Of a DNA stretch of 64,000 bases, positions 32,458 to 40,473 are shown piece after piece (within the stretch, counting starts at the first letter, position 1; each line of letters begins with the position of its first letter). Both the position numbers and the translations under genes were made by a program. Under the pieces are notes generated by a model. That model had not been told where the DNA came from, did not search any database, and saw only the letters and a list, made by a program, of their open reading frames with translations. Source of the DNA: Marinobacterium litorale DSM 23545 (GTDB lineage: Bacteria; Pseudomonadota; Gammaproteobacteria; Pseudomonadales; Balneatricaceae); contig NZ_AUAZ01000002.1 in NCBI RefSeq assembly GCF_000428985.1, forward strand, positions 1 to 64,000, written 5' to 3'.

Positions 32458-32934
32458 ATGAAACGTCGCCTTTTGCAACTAATGTCTGCTATATCGCTGC
32501 TTCTTCTGTTAACCGGTATGGTCACCCCGCTAATGACCTTGACGCGGCTTTGGGTGTTTGATGAGCAGATGTCGATTTTTTCCGGGATTGCCGCACTATG
32601 GGAACAGCAGCAGTTTGGATTGGCCGCGCTGATCGCGATATTCAGTATCGCGTTACCACTGGCCAAGTTAATGCTGCTGTTTTATCTGCTTGAAACACGC
32701 AAACGCGGTCCGGGATTAGCCCGGTTACTGGGTTGGGTTCACAGCTATGGTCGTTGGGCGATGCTGGATGTCATGGTCGTAGCGATGCTGATCGTGACCG
32801 TTAAATTGGGTGTGATCGTCAGTATCGACGTGCACTACGGCTTGTATCTGTTTGCAGCCGGCGTGTTATTAACCATGTTTCTGACCTCAATGACCGTACA
32901 TTATCTGGAGCGTCAGTTGGAAGGTCGTGTCTGA
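32458..32934 (+). CDS. Paraquat-inducible protein A (PqiA) domain membrane protein
   Basis: A 158-residue protein with four hydrophobic segments and PqiA-family signatures such as LKLG in the form VKLGVIVSIDVHYGLYLFAAGVL. PqiA proteins work with MCE-domain PqiB in lipid transport between membranes. This is one PqiA-type unit without zinc-ribbon cysteines and without a pqiB gene alongside. The start at ATG 32458 is chosen by family length; GGAG lies 16 bases upstream, so initiation is uncertain. Confidence 0.75.
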   Translation: MKRRLLQLMSAISLLLLLTGMVTPLMTLTRLWVFDEQMSIFSGIAALWEQQQFGLAALIAIFSIALPLAKLMLLFYLLETRKRGPGLARLLGWVHSYGRWAMLDVMVVAMLIVTVKLGVIVSIDVHYGLYLFAAGVLLTMFLTSMTVHYLERQLEGRV

Positions 32935-32978
32935 GTTTAAGCCGGTCGGTTAAAGGGCTGAACATCACTGAGATGCCA

Positions 32979-33021
32979 TTTTTTAGGGAAGATATGTTAA
33001 TATTCAATTTTGAGTTTTCCC
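32979..33021. repeat. AT-rich segment flanked by inverted TAGGGAA / TTCCCTA
   Basis: A 7-bp inverted repeat with a spacing of about 26 bases, in the 231-base gap between the PqiA-domain gene and zapE. The gap also has an AT-rich run and no convincing ORF. It could hold the zapE promoter. Confidence 0.3.
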
Positions 33022-33165
33022 TATTGGGTAGTGCTATATGTTTAGGCGCAAATGAATAGCGTCTAACGAAAAATGACGACTCACTGCAATCCGGCTTCCC
33101 CGATGCCTTTCTTGCATCACCGACGGCTTCTCTGGATCATATGCACACTTTCTCTGGAGACACCT

Positions 33166-34278
33166 GTGAATCCAACTCCTATTGATGCCTATCGTCAGGC
33201 GTTACAGCGCGGGTTTGTTGAAGACCTGGCTCAGCTTAAGGCGATAGAGCAGCTTCAAGTCTGCTATGAGGCGCTCTCAGCGGGTCGTTCCGGAATTCCG
33301 GGCCTTTACCTTTGGGGGCCGGTTGGCCGGGGTAAGACTTGGATGATGAACCGCTTTCAGGAAAGCCTTTCAGTGCCGGTCCGGCGTCAGCACTTTCATC
33401 ACTTTATGCGCTGGGTCCATAAGCGTTTGTTTGAACTTACCGGGCAGAGGGAGCCGTTGGGCCAGGTGGCGGACGAGCTGGCGGCTGAGCTTCGGGTATT
33501 GTGTCTGGATGAGCTGTTTATCAATGATATCGGTGACGCGATGATCCTCGGTCGCCTGTTCCAGGTCTTGTTTGATCGGGGCATTGTTCTGGTTTTGACC
33601 TCCAACTCACCACCCGATGAACTCTATGCCGGGGGCCATCATCGTGATCGGCTGTTACCCGCTATCGAGGCCATAAAGGCAAACATGAAGGTGATCGATA
33701 TCAGCGGTCCGGTTGATCATCGCTTGCACCCCGGAGAACATCAGCAGCGCTATTGGGTTCGGCCGGAATCGGCTGAGGGCCGGATGGCTGAGGTTTTTGA
33801 CGGTATCAATGGGAGCGAGCCGTTCAGTGATGAGCCTTTGCGGGTTGGCAGCCGCTCATTGACCCTGAAACGACGCTCTAAAATGCTGCTCTGGTGCACT
33901 TATGATCAGCTGTGTGAGGCACCATTGTGGGCGAACGATTACATTGAGCTGTGTGATCGGTTCGACGCGATCCTGGTGAGTGATGTGCCCTGTATGAACG
34001 ATGATGAAGCGCCGGTTCCTGACATTGCGCGTGGCACCGAAGATGCGCCCCGGCAGGTGGAGACCGGCGATCGGAAAATGCCGCAGCGCTCCCGTCGCGA
34101 TAACGGTGTGCGGCGTTTTATTGCACTGGTTGATGAATGTTACGACCGTGGCGTTCCGCTTTACATTGAGGCCGCTGTCGAACTCGACGCATTATATCCG
34201 CAGGATGGGTACCTCGCGTTTTCGTTTCAGCGCACCTACAGCCGTCTGAAGGAGATGCAACTGCGCCGGTTCGGTTAG
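33166..34278 (+). CDS. zapE: Cell division ATPase ZapE (AFG1 family)
   Basis: A 370-residue AAA+ ATPase. Walker A is GPVGRGKT at 51-58, Walker B VLCLDELFI follows at about 114-122, then a sensor TSNSPPDELY. ZapE is linked to Z-ring stability during division under low oxygen or high temperature; the family is related to mitochondrial AFG1. A segment at about 280-310 (rich in acidic residues, Arg and Gln) is less conserved. The start is GTG 33166 with CTGGAGA upstream; the frame is open to 33073 but the leader looks non-coding. Confidence 0.88.
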   Translation: MNPTPIDAYRQALQRGFVEDLAQLKAIEQLQVCYEALSAGRSGIPGLYLWGPVGRGKTWMMNRFQESLSVPVRRQHFHHFMRWVHKRLFELTGQREPLGQVADELAAELRVLCLDELFINDIGDAMILGRLFQVLFDRGIVLVLTSNSPPDELYAGGHHRDRLLPAIEAIKANMKVIDISGPVDHRLHPGEHQQRYWVRPESAEGRMAEVFDGINGSEPFSDEPLRVGSRSLTLKRRSKMLLWCTYDQLCEAPLWANDYIELCDRFDAILVSDVPCMNDDEAPVPDIARGTEDAPRQVETGDRKMPQRSRRDNGVRRFIALVDECYDRGVPLYIEAAVELDALYPQDGYLAFSFQRTYSRLKEMQLRRFG

Positions 34279-35588
34279 TCGGTTTCGGGCAAAGTGGTCG
34301 CCAGTGCGGCCCCGCCGAGGCAGAGTGCCGAGAGCAGCAAAATAATCTCGCTAATACTCAATACGGCGCTTAATGCACCGGTCAGGCCCATCAGGAGCAG
34401 GATGATGCCAATGACGGTATTGCTCACCGAAACGTAGTCGGTTCGCTTATTACCCTCGGCCAAGTCGATGACATAGGTTTTTCGGCCGATCCTGACGCCC
34501 TGATGAGCGACACTCAAAACGAAGTAGAACAGAGGTAGTACCCAGGATAGGGTCAGCCAGCTTTCACTGAGAGAGGCGATCGCGTAGATCGCAAAACCGA
34601 GCAGTGCGGTCAGCGTTGCTGATACGATCAGTACGCGGCGGCTGGATACGTCGGCGAACTGGCCCCAAAAGGGCCCCGAGAGCAGGCTTGCCAGGCCGCT
34701 GGCAAGTATGAAAAGGCCCAGTAGATAAGCGGGAGACCCGAGGTTCTGTTGTGCCAGGACTACATAGTAGGGAGCTGTCAGCGCGGAGCAGAGCATCAAA
34801 GCGCGAGCGATCACGAAGCGCCGAAAGGGTTTGTCGGTACGCAGAATGTCGAGACGTTTGATCGCCCCCAGAAATCCGTTGGCACCGCCTGCGGTTTCAC
34901 CCGGGAACTCGCGAACCCGGGCGTAGATCAGTGCTGCGACGATCCAGAGTAACCCAGCACCTGCCAGCAGGATACCGTAATGGGCCGGACGCAAGGACTC
35001 GGCGTTATTGAGTAGCAGGAGCGCGCCCAGTGACAGTGTAATCAACCCGGCCGCGCTGGATGACCAGCCCGACAGTCGTCCGCGCTGCTTCTTGGGAATG
35101 GTTTTACCGATGACATCTTTGGATGCCACCGAGCACAGCCCGCGCGACAGTGAAAACAGAGTCAGCAGGGCGATGATCGACCAGCCGGCGGCAGCACCGT
35201 CCATTAACCAGGCGACCGCTGCGATCCCAAATATCGAGACGGCCTGCATCAGGCTGCCCATTACCCAGGTCCATTTGCGGATCGGCAACCCTCGGATATA
35301 ACTCGCGATAATCAGTTGCGGCATCATTGAGCCGGATTCCCGAATCGGAACCAGCAGGCCCATCAGGTAGAGAGGCGCTGCCACGCTCTCCATAACCCAG
35401 GGCAGAACGATCTTGGGGTTAGAGACGGCATCGCCAAGTTGCGTCAGGAACTGACTGATGATGGTCAGAAAGAAATTCCCCGGAACTTCGCGGCATGCGT
35501 TGTCATCAATCGCCTTGCAGGCGCGGGCGTCTTCTTCGTTGATCAGCTTCTGATACAGGTTGTCGGTCAGCGTCGTCCGTTTGCTCAT
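34275..35588 (-). CDS. Major facilitator superfamily (MFS) transporter
   Basis: A 437-residue membrane protein with about 12 hydrophobic helices. After a 35-residue cytoplasmic N-terminus containing Cys residues, it has MFS-like loops (GRLSGWSSSAAGLI and FADVSSRRVLI). The substrate is unknown. ATG 35588 has AGGATTGAGA upstream. A Fur-box-like palindrome lies in the divergent promoter region, so iron control is possible. Confidence 0.8.
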   Translation of the reverse strand: MSKRTTLTDNLYQKLINEEDARACKAIDDNACREVPGNFFLTIISQFLTQLGDAVSNPKIVLPWVMESVAAPLYLMGLLVPIRESGSMMPQLIIASYIRGLPIRKWTWVMGSLMQAVSIFGIAAVAWLMDGAAAGWSIIALLTLFSLSRGLCSVASKDVIGKTIPKKQRGRLSGWSSSAAGLITLSLGALLLLNNAESLRPAHYGILLAGAGLLWIVAALIYARVREFPGETAGGANGFLGAIKRLDILRTDKPFRRFVIARALMLCSALTAPYYVVLAQQNLGSPAYLLGLFILASGLASLLSGPFWGQFADVSSRRVLIVSATLTALLGFAIYAIASLSESWLTLSWVLPLFYFVLSVAHQGVRIGRKTYVIDLAEGNKRTDYVSVSNTVIGIILLLMGLTGALSAVLSISEIILLLSALCLGGAALATTLPETD

Positions 35589-35624
35589 TCTCAATCCTGC
35601 TCGCTAAATATTTGAAAATAAATG

Positions 35625-35639
35625 AAATGAGAGTCATTT
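35625..35639. promoter_or_regulatory. Fur-box-like palindrome AAATGA-GAG-TCATTT
   Basis: A perfect 6-3-6 inverted repeat in the 91-base region between the MFS and lipid-kinase genes. It agrees with about 12 of 19 positions of the Fur consensus by eye. Functional control by Fur is inferred only. Confidence 0.4.
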
Positions 35640-35679
35640 TAAAGGGACGGAATGTAAACAGGCAGTGGAGTGCTCGCCA

Positions 35680-36597
35680 ATGACCTCAGTTAACACCCTT
35701 CACCTTGTGGCGAACAGCGGCTCCGGCCAGGGGCGTGCGCGTGAGGTTGTGGCTTTGGTCAGGCAGCGCTGTCGGGAGCAGGGTATTGTGTTGTGTGAGT
35801 ACATTGCTCAGCGCCCGCGAGGTCTGCCCAGGCAGATTGCTCGCGCGCATCGGCAAGCGCTACTGGATGGTGGGCGCGTTCTGGCTGTTGGCGGTGATGG
35901 GACGCTGCGTTCGGTGGCCCAGAAACTGGCAGGTACGCAGATTCCCATGGCGGTGGTCCCCACCGGGACATTCAACTTTTTTGCCCGCAACCTGAACATA
36001 CCCGAACCGCTGGAGCCTGCTATTGAGCTGGCGATATCCGGGCAGGCTTCGCCGGTCGATCTGGGGTGCGTTAATCAACGGGTTTTCCTGATCAACGCAA
36101 GCTTTGGTTTATATGCACGGCTGATCCGCGCCCGCGAGCAGCATACACGCCTTTTCGGTCGTCATCGGCTTGTCGCGATCGCTTCGACACTGCTGACGTT
36201 ACTGAGGAGGTATCGTGCCATGGCGCTGACACTTAATGATCATCGGCAGCAGCGGGAAGTTAAGAGCCCGATGGTGTTTGTGGGGATCAACTCGCTACAG
36301 CTTCGGGGGATTGATCTGGATGTGGCGGACTGCATCCATGAGCGCAAGTTGGCCGTCGTGGTGATGAAACCGGTTACGCAGTGGGCACTGTTCAGGCTCA
36401 GCCTGCGCGGGCTGCTACGACGACTGCGGGATGAGGAAAGCCTGGAGCGTTTCTGCGCCGAAGATCTTCGCATCAGGCTCGATCGGCGCAGTACCTCGGT
36501 GGTGCTTGATGGTGAACGGATGCGTCTTCGTGGTCCGCTAAAGTTCTCGATCCTTCCCAATGCGCTGCAGGTTATTCAGCCTGACGGGGTGGCCTAA
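35680..36597 (+). CDS. Diacylglycerol/lipid kinase family protein (YegS-like)
   Basis: A 305-residue protein of the DAG kinase catalytic family. The nucleotide-binding motif GGDGT is at 71-75, preceded by LVANSGSGQGRAREV near the N-terminus and followed by VPTGTFNFFARNLNIP. Members phosphorylate diacylglycerol, phosphatidylglycerol or sphingoid lipids. The ATG at 35680 has GTGGAG upstream. Its stop overlaps the ATG of the phosphoesterase gene by one base, so the two are an operon and may act on related lipids. Confidence 0.88.
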   Translation: MTSVNTLHLVANSGSGQGRAREVVALVRQRCREQGIVLCEYIAQRPRGLPRQIARAHRQALLDGGRVLAVGGDGTLRSVAQKLAGTQIPMAVVPTGTFNFFARNLNIPEPLEPAIELAISGQASPVDLGCVNQRVFLINASFGLYARLIRAREQHTRLFGRHRLVAIASTLLTLLRRYRAMALTLNDHRQQREVKSPMVFVGINSLQLRGIDLDVADCIHERKLAVVVMKPVTQWALFRLSLRGLLRRLRDEESLERFCAEDLRIRLDRRSTSVVLDGERMRLRGPLKFSILPNALQVIQPDGVA

Positions 36598-37463
36598 TGC
36601 GTATTGTTCAGTTGTCCGATCCTCACTTTGGTACTGAGCGGGCTGATGTTTTGGAGCTGTTGCTGGTCAGTGTTGAAACCTTGGCGCCGGAGTTAATTGT
36701 ACTGTCCGGTGACGTGACTCAGCGCGCCACGGAAGAGCAGTTCTGGCGCGCTGCGCATTTTATGGCGCGGTTACCCAAAGTTCCGAAGCTGGTTGTGCCC
36801 GGGAATCATGATATTCCCCTGTTTAACCTCTGGCGTCGTCTAGTGCGGCCTTATGAGCGCTTTGAACGTATGCTGGGCTGTGGTCTGGAGCCGACCATCA
36901 CTTTGGGGAGTGTGCAGCTTGTCGGTTTTAATTCGGCGCCCCGTTGGCGACACAGGCATGGTCAGCTGAGTCGGAGTCGTTTAACCGAGCGTCTTGCCGT
37001 TCTTCCGCCAAGCCCGGGGCTTCGGGTCGCTGTTTTCCACCATCCGCTGGATTGCCGTCGTCATCAGGATCGGGAAAATGTGCTTAAGGGGGCGCAGCAG
37101 ATCCTCCCGGTGTTGGCAGACAAGCAGGTGGATTTAGTACTCAGCGGCCATATTCATGATCCGATGACTCGAACCAGTGAGCACCTTTATCCAGCGCTGT
37201 CGCCGCGGGTGATCATCGGTCTTGCCGGAACCTGTGTCTCTGAGCGGACCCGCCTCGGCGCTCCTAACTCCTTTCAGTACCTGGAACTCGATGCCGATCA
37301 GCAGACGATTCTGGCGGAACGCTGGGATCTGGATAGCGCTTCGGCCCTGTTTCAGCCGGTTCAGGCTAAAAGCTTTTCGAAAGACGCCTCGGGATGGCGG
37401 GAGGACGGAAGTGTCCGGCCTTATCGGTCTTACAGACATTATCACAGGGGATCTGGATCCTGA
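36597..37463 (+). CDS. Calcineurin-like metallophosphoesterase
   Basis: A 288-residue enzyme with the two-metal motifs in order: D8-P-H10 (LSDPHFG), SGDVTQ, GNHD, then VFHHPL and SGHIHDP. It resembles CpdA/UDP-2,3-diacylglucosamine hydrolase-type phosphoesterases in general. It is coupled to a lipid kinase gene by an overlapping TAATG, which suggests phospholipid-related substrates. The C-terminal 40 residues are rich in Arg, Ser and Tyr and look dispensable. Confidence 0.88.
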   Translation: MRIVQLSDPHFGTERADVLELLLVSVETLAPELIVLSGDVTQRATEEQFWRAAHFMARLPKVPKLVVPGNHDIPLFNLWRRLVRPYERFERMLGCGLEPTITLGSVQLVGFNSAPRWRHRHGQLSRSRLTERLAVLPPSPGLRVAVFHHPLDCRRHQDRENVLKGAQQILPVLADKQVDLVLSGHIHDPMTRTSEHLYPALSPRVIIGLAGTCVSERTRLGAPNSFQYLELDADQQTILAERWDLDSASALFQPVQAKSFSKDASGWREDGSVRPYRSYRHYHRGSGS

Positions 37464-37563
37464 CTGTTCTGCACAAACAGCAGAAGGACCCGCAGTGTCT
37501 GTAGCAGTTGAGTCTGCTCCGCAACAGTGGATGAACCGAGCTTCAGGTGCCTGGCTTGATCTC

Positions 37564-37758
37564 TCAGGCGCGGATATCGATGTTCTGTCCAAGCGAGCTG
37601 GCAGGGTCCACCGGCCGTGGTGCGGCGCTCTCGATTAACGCAAGTGCCTGTTCGCCCATCGCTTCGGTTTGATCTTTGACCATGGAGTGAACCTTGGTCG
37701 CATGTTCGGTTTGAGTCTGCATCTGGCTCATGGCCGTGCTCAGGCCTGCAATATCCAT
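37564..37758 (-). CDS. YjfB-family putative motility protein
   Basis: A 64-residue protein. The start MDIAGLSTAMSQMQTQTEH and the end SLGQNIDIRA match the YjfB family, small proteins of unknown function found in flagellated bacteria. It is probably cytoplasmic and helical. AAAGGAG lies upstream of the ATG. No flagellar gene is adjacent. Confidence 0.8.
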   Translation of the reverse strand: MDIAGLSTAMSQMQTQTEHATKVHSMVKDQTEAMGEQALALIESAAPRPVDPASSLGQNIDIRA

Positions 37759-37875
37759 CGGTATTGGCTCCTTTGCAAATCCAATCTCTATATGGCTATG
37801 TCGCCAGCATACGACATAACGGCTGTTTTTGTCTGTATGCGTGGATGCAAATTATTCATCCAGTCTAAGTTGCAG

Positions 37876-37905
37876 GCATAAAAAAAGAGCGGCGAGCCGC
37901 TCTTT
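37876..37905 (-). terminator. Rho-independent terminator after the cold-shock gene
   Basis: AAAGAGCGGC and GCCGCTCTTT form a near-complete stem (37884-37905). On the minus strand it is followed by six T residues. It ends the cold-shock transcript about 25 bases after the stop. Confidence 0.85.
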
Positions 37906-37929
37906 CTTCGGTTGCTGAAGCCTTAGGGC

Positions 37930-38136
37930 TTACAGAGCAACGATGTTCTCAGCCTGAGGACCTTTCTGGCCCTGAGTAACTGTGAATTCAACGCGCTGAC
38001 CTTCGGCCAGAGTCTTGAAACCAGAACCCTGAATAGCGCTGAAGTGTGCGAAAACGTCCGGGCCGTTTTCCTGAGCGATGAAGCCGAAGCCTTTAGTTTC
38101 GTTGAACCATTTAACAGTGCCGGTAGTGGTGGACAT
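37930..38136 (-). CDS. Cold-shock protein (CspA family)
   Basis: A 68-residue OB-fold protein with both RNA-binding motifs intact, KGFGFI and VFAHFSAI. It binds single-stranded RNA and DNA and acts as an RNA chaperone. A typical CspA-like 5' leader of about 150 bases is predicted from the promoter at 38297-38324. Whether it is cold-induced cannot be told. Confidence 0.95.
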   Translation of the reverse strand: MSTTTGTVKWFNETKGFGFIAQENGPDVFAHFSAIQGSGFKTLAEGQRVEFTVTQGQKGPQAENIVAL

Positions 38137-38296
38137 AATAATTATTCCGTATTGGTATAGAGTTTTGCCTTCCGGTCATCCGGTCGGCGGGTCGTGCTTG
38201 GAAGTGGTGCCAATACTTATGTGTGAGGACGAACTACTACAGGCAGGGCGTCAACGTGTAATGCATAAATATGAGACTTACTTGCTAGCGACGTTC

Positions 38297-38324
38297 AGTT
38301 TACAGGGAACAGGGCGGGGGTCAA
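38297..38324 (-). promoter_or_regulatory. Promoter candidate for the cold-shock gene
   Basis: On the minus strand TTGACC, a 16-base spacer and TAAACT make a good -35/-10 pair. It would give a 5' leader of about 150 bases, as in cold-regulated csp genes. Otherwise 38137-38357 holds no ORF that I can support. Confidence 0.5.
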
Positions 38325-38357
38325 CAGTTATTTCATGCCCCCGCACATTATTGTCGA

Positions 38358-39149
38358 TTACCAGACCGTTTTGATCAGCCCGCCGTCGACGGCTAACGAC
38401 ACGCCGGTAATGTAGCTTGCCGCGTCGGAGAGCAGGAATGCGCAGGCGTTACCCACCTCGTCCGGATCGCCAAAGCGTTGAGCGGGTATGCCCGCCTGCA
38501 TCTGGGCATTATGTTCCTCCAGCGAGACGCCCCGTTTCTGGGCCTGCATGCTGTTGGTGCCACGAAGTCGGTCGGTGTCGATTTTTCCCGGAATCAGGGT
38601 GTTGAGGCGGATACCATCCGGCCCCAGCTCCTGGGACAGCGACTTGATGAGTGCCGTTACACCTGAACGCATGACGTTGGACAGCAACAGGATATCGATC
38701 GGCTCTTTAACAGAAGAAGAGGTGATCGCCAGAATTGAGCCACCACCTGACTTTCGCATGCTGGGTAACACCGCGCGGATCATCCGGATTGAGCTGAGCA
38801 GTGTCAGTTCGAATGCGCTTTGCCAGTCATCATCGCTGAATTTCTCAAACTGGCCTGTGGGAGGACCGCCCGCATTAACCAGTAAGCCTTTGACGGGGCC
38901 CAGATCGTTTAGCGTGTCTTCAGCCCAGCGTTTGATGCTGGCACCATCCGCGGCGTCGAAAACATAGGCCTTAACCGTTGCGCCGGTCTCGTTGCGGATT
39001 TTTTCAGCAGCAGCTTCGATCGCTTCCCGATTACGGCTGGCCATGGAAACAATGGCACCTTCGCGAGCGCAGGCCAGTGCCGTGGAGTAGCCCATGCCTT
39101 TACTTGCGGCCGCAACCATGACGACCTGATCTTTCAGTTTGAGATCCAT
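38358..39149 (-). CDS. Short-chain dehydrogenase/reductase (SDR) family protein, atypical active site
   Basis: A 263-residue Rossmann-fold protein. The cofactor loop reads AAASKGMGYS (residues 13-22) and NAGG is at 92-95. The catalytic Ser region is TSSS (143-146), but the YxxxK motif is replaced by S157-N-V-M-R161 as I align it, so both Tyr and Lys are missing. This variant occurs in a known SDR subgroup whose activity is unclear. GAGGAGTGAT precedes the ATG. The gene begins one base after the DUF2007 stop on the same strand, so they are cotranscribed. Confidence 0.82.
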   Translation of the reverse strand: MDLKLKDQVVMVAAASKGMGYSTALACAREGAIVSMASRNREAIEAAAEKIRNETGATVKAYVFDAADGASIKRWAEDTLNDLGPVKGLLVNAGGPPTGQFEKFSDDDWQSAFELTLLSSIRMIRAVLPSMRKSGGGSILAITSSSVKEPIDILLLSNVMRSGVTALIKSLSQELGPDGIRLNTLIPGKIDTDRLRGTNSMQAQKRGVSLEEHNAQMQAGIPAQRFGDPDEVGNACAFLLSDAASYITGVSLAVDGGLIKTVW

Positions 39150-39150
39150 A

Positions 39151-39360
39151 TCACTCCTCGTTGTATTCTTCGATCAATATACGTGCGGCGATAAAATCGG
39201 ATTTCTGAACGTGGACCTGGGCCAGATTCATGGTGCCTACTTCGCCCAGTGCGCCATGCAGATAATGTCCGGCTACATGCGCTTCGATGCCGTTGGCGCG
39301 GAGCATGCCGGCAACGATATGGGCTTCGGTAAAATCCTGCGCCTGATAAACCAGTTCCAC
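39151..39360 (-). CDS. DUF2007 small protein
   Basis: A 69-residue protein of the DUF2007 family, with the pattern ELVYQAQDFTEAHIVAGMLR and the later HGALGEVGTMNLAQVHVQ. The family may include signal-transducing PII-like folds, but no function is established. The start is placed at GTG 39360, which has TGGGAG 7 bases upstream. An ATG at 39429 is in frame but would overlap the azlD gene and has no family match. Confidence 0.75.
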   Translation of the reverse strand: MELVYQAQDFTEAHIVAGMLRANGIEAHVAGHYLHGALGEVGTMNLAQVHVQKSDFIAARILIEEYNEE

Positions 39361-39397
39361 GTTGAGTCTCCCATAATAGCCGCTTGCTACTGTTTGG

Positions 39398-39706
39398 TCA
39401 GAGCTGACGAACCAGTGCCGCCACGGCAATGCCTGCGGTGATGGCGGGCAGGGGCTTTTTCAACAGTAGCATGGTGACAGCGGTGGCAAGCAGGGCCAGA
39501 CGGGCCCCGCTATCTCCATTGACGGCCATCGGCACAATGATAGCCACCAGTACCGAGCCGGACATGGCCTGGATAAACTGCTTTACCCGGTAGCTGATCG
39601 GTACGAAAGACATCACATAGATACCGCCCCAGCGGGTGGCCAGAGTCACCAGCGCCATGGCCAGAACGATGATCAGAGCGCCCAGGCCGCTGGTTTCAAT
39701 GCTCAT
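39398..39706 (-). CDS. azlD: AzlD family membrane subunit (branched-chain amino acid exporter)
   Basis: A 102-residue protein with about four hydrophobic helices and the family stretch ATRWGGIYVMSFVPIS. AzlD pairs with AzlC to export branched-chain amino acids or analogues. The ATG at 39706 overlaps the end of azlC by 11 bases. A longer reading to 39760 is less likely. Confidence 0.85.
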   Translation of the reverse strand: MSIETSGLGALIIVLAMALVTLATRWGGIYVMSFVPISYRVKQFIQAMSGSVLVAIIVPMAVNGDSGARLALLATAVTMLLLKKPLPAITAGIAVAALVRQL

Positions 39707-40427
39707 CGTTTTGTTTCCCCCACACCGTCCCGGCGATACCGCCTGCCAACGCCCCGGCAATCACATGACTGTTTTCCGGCAAAAACCAATAGGCGACCAG
39801 CGATGCAAGTCCCGCGATGCTCCAGATGAAAAACATGCGCAGGTTTTTCTCGCCACCAACGACCATGGAGAGCAGAAAACACCCCATCACCATATCCACG
39901 CCCAGCGCCTTGGGATCACTGATAGCGCTGCCAAAATAGATGCCAAGCCAGGTGCCCAGTATCCAGAACGACCAGAGCGCCAAACCTCCGCCAAGGAGAA
40001 TACCCAAGCCCGGTTGCCGGTGACTGAAGGCCTGCATCGCCATGGCCCAATTGGCGTCAGATGCGACCAGCATCACAGCATAGCGTTTGCGCGGCGGTAA
40101 ATGGCACAGCCAGGGGTAGAGGGTGGCGCCCATGAGCAGGTGGCGGGCGTTGATCGCAAACACGGTGATCATCAGGGTAAAAAGCGGGACCTGGCCCCCC
40201 CAGAGTTCCAGTGCGGCAAACTGAGACGCCCCGGCAAAAACCAGCGCACTCATCAGGAGGCTGGTGGAGTCATTCAGTCCCTCTTGTGCGGCGGCCAGGC
40301 CAAAGGCAACGCCGAACACAACCACAAACATCGACAGCGGTGTTAACTGCTTGAAGCCGGACCACACCAGCGCGGGGGTAAGCTGGTGTGGCTCAAAGGC
40401 GTGAGACGCTAACGGTTGATCCTTCAA
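39696..40427 (-). CDS. azlC: AzlC family permease (branched-chain amino acid exporter)
   Basis: A 243-residue inner-membrane protein with AzlC signatures including FGVAFGLAAAQEGL, ASQFAALELW and INARHLLMGA. It forms the large subunit of an exporter with AzlD. The start is TTG 40427, with AGGAG 8 bases upstream. The substrate range, valine or leucine analogues in studied cases, is inferred from family. Confidence 0.9.
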   Translation of the reverse strand: MKDQPLASHAFEPHQLTPALVWSGFKQLTPLSMFVVVFGVAFGLAAAQEGLNDSTSLLMSALVFAGASQFAALELWGGQVPLFTLMITVFAINARHLLMGATLYPWLCHLPPRKRYAVMLVASDANWAMAMQAFSHRQPGLGILLGGGLALWSFWILGTWLGIYFGSAISDPKALGVDMVMGCFLLSMVVGGEKNLRMFFIWSIAGLASLVAYWFLPENSHVIAGALAGGIAGTVWGKQNDEH

Positions 40428-40473
40428 GGTGTCTGCTCCTGCGCTGCGATGTGAAAAATACGAAAAATAGCGC

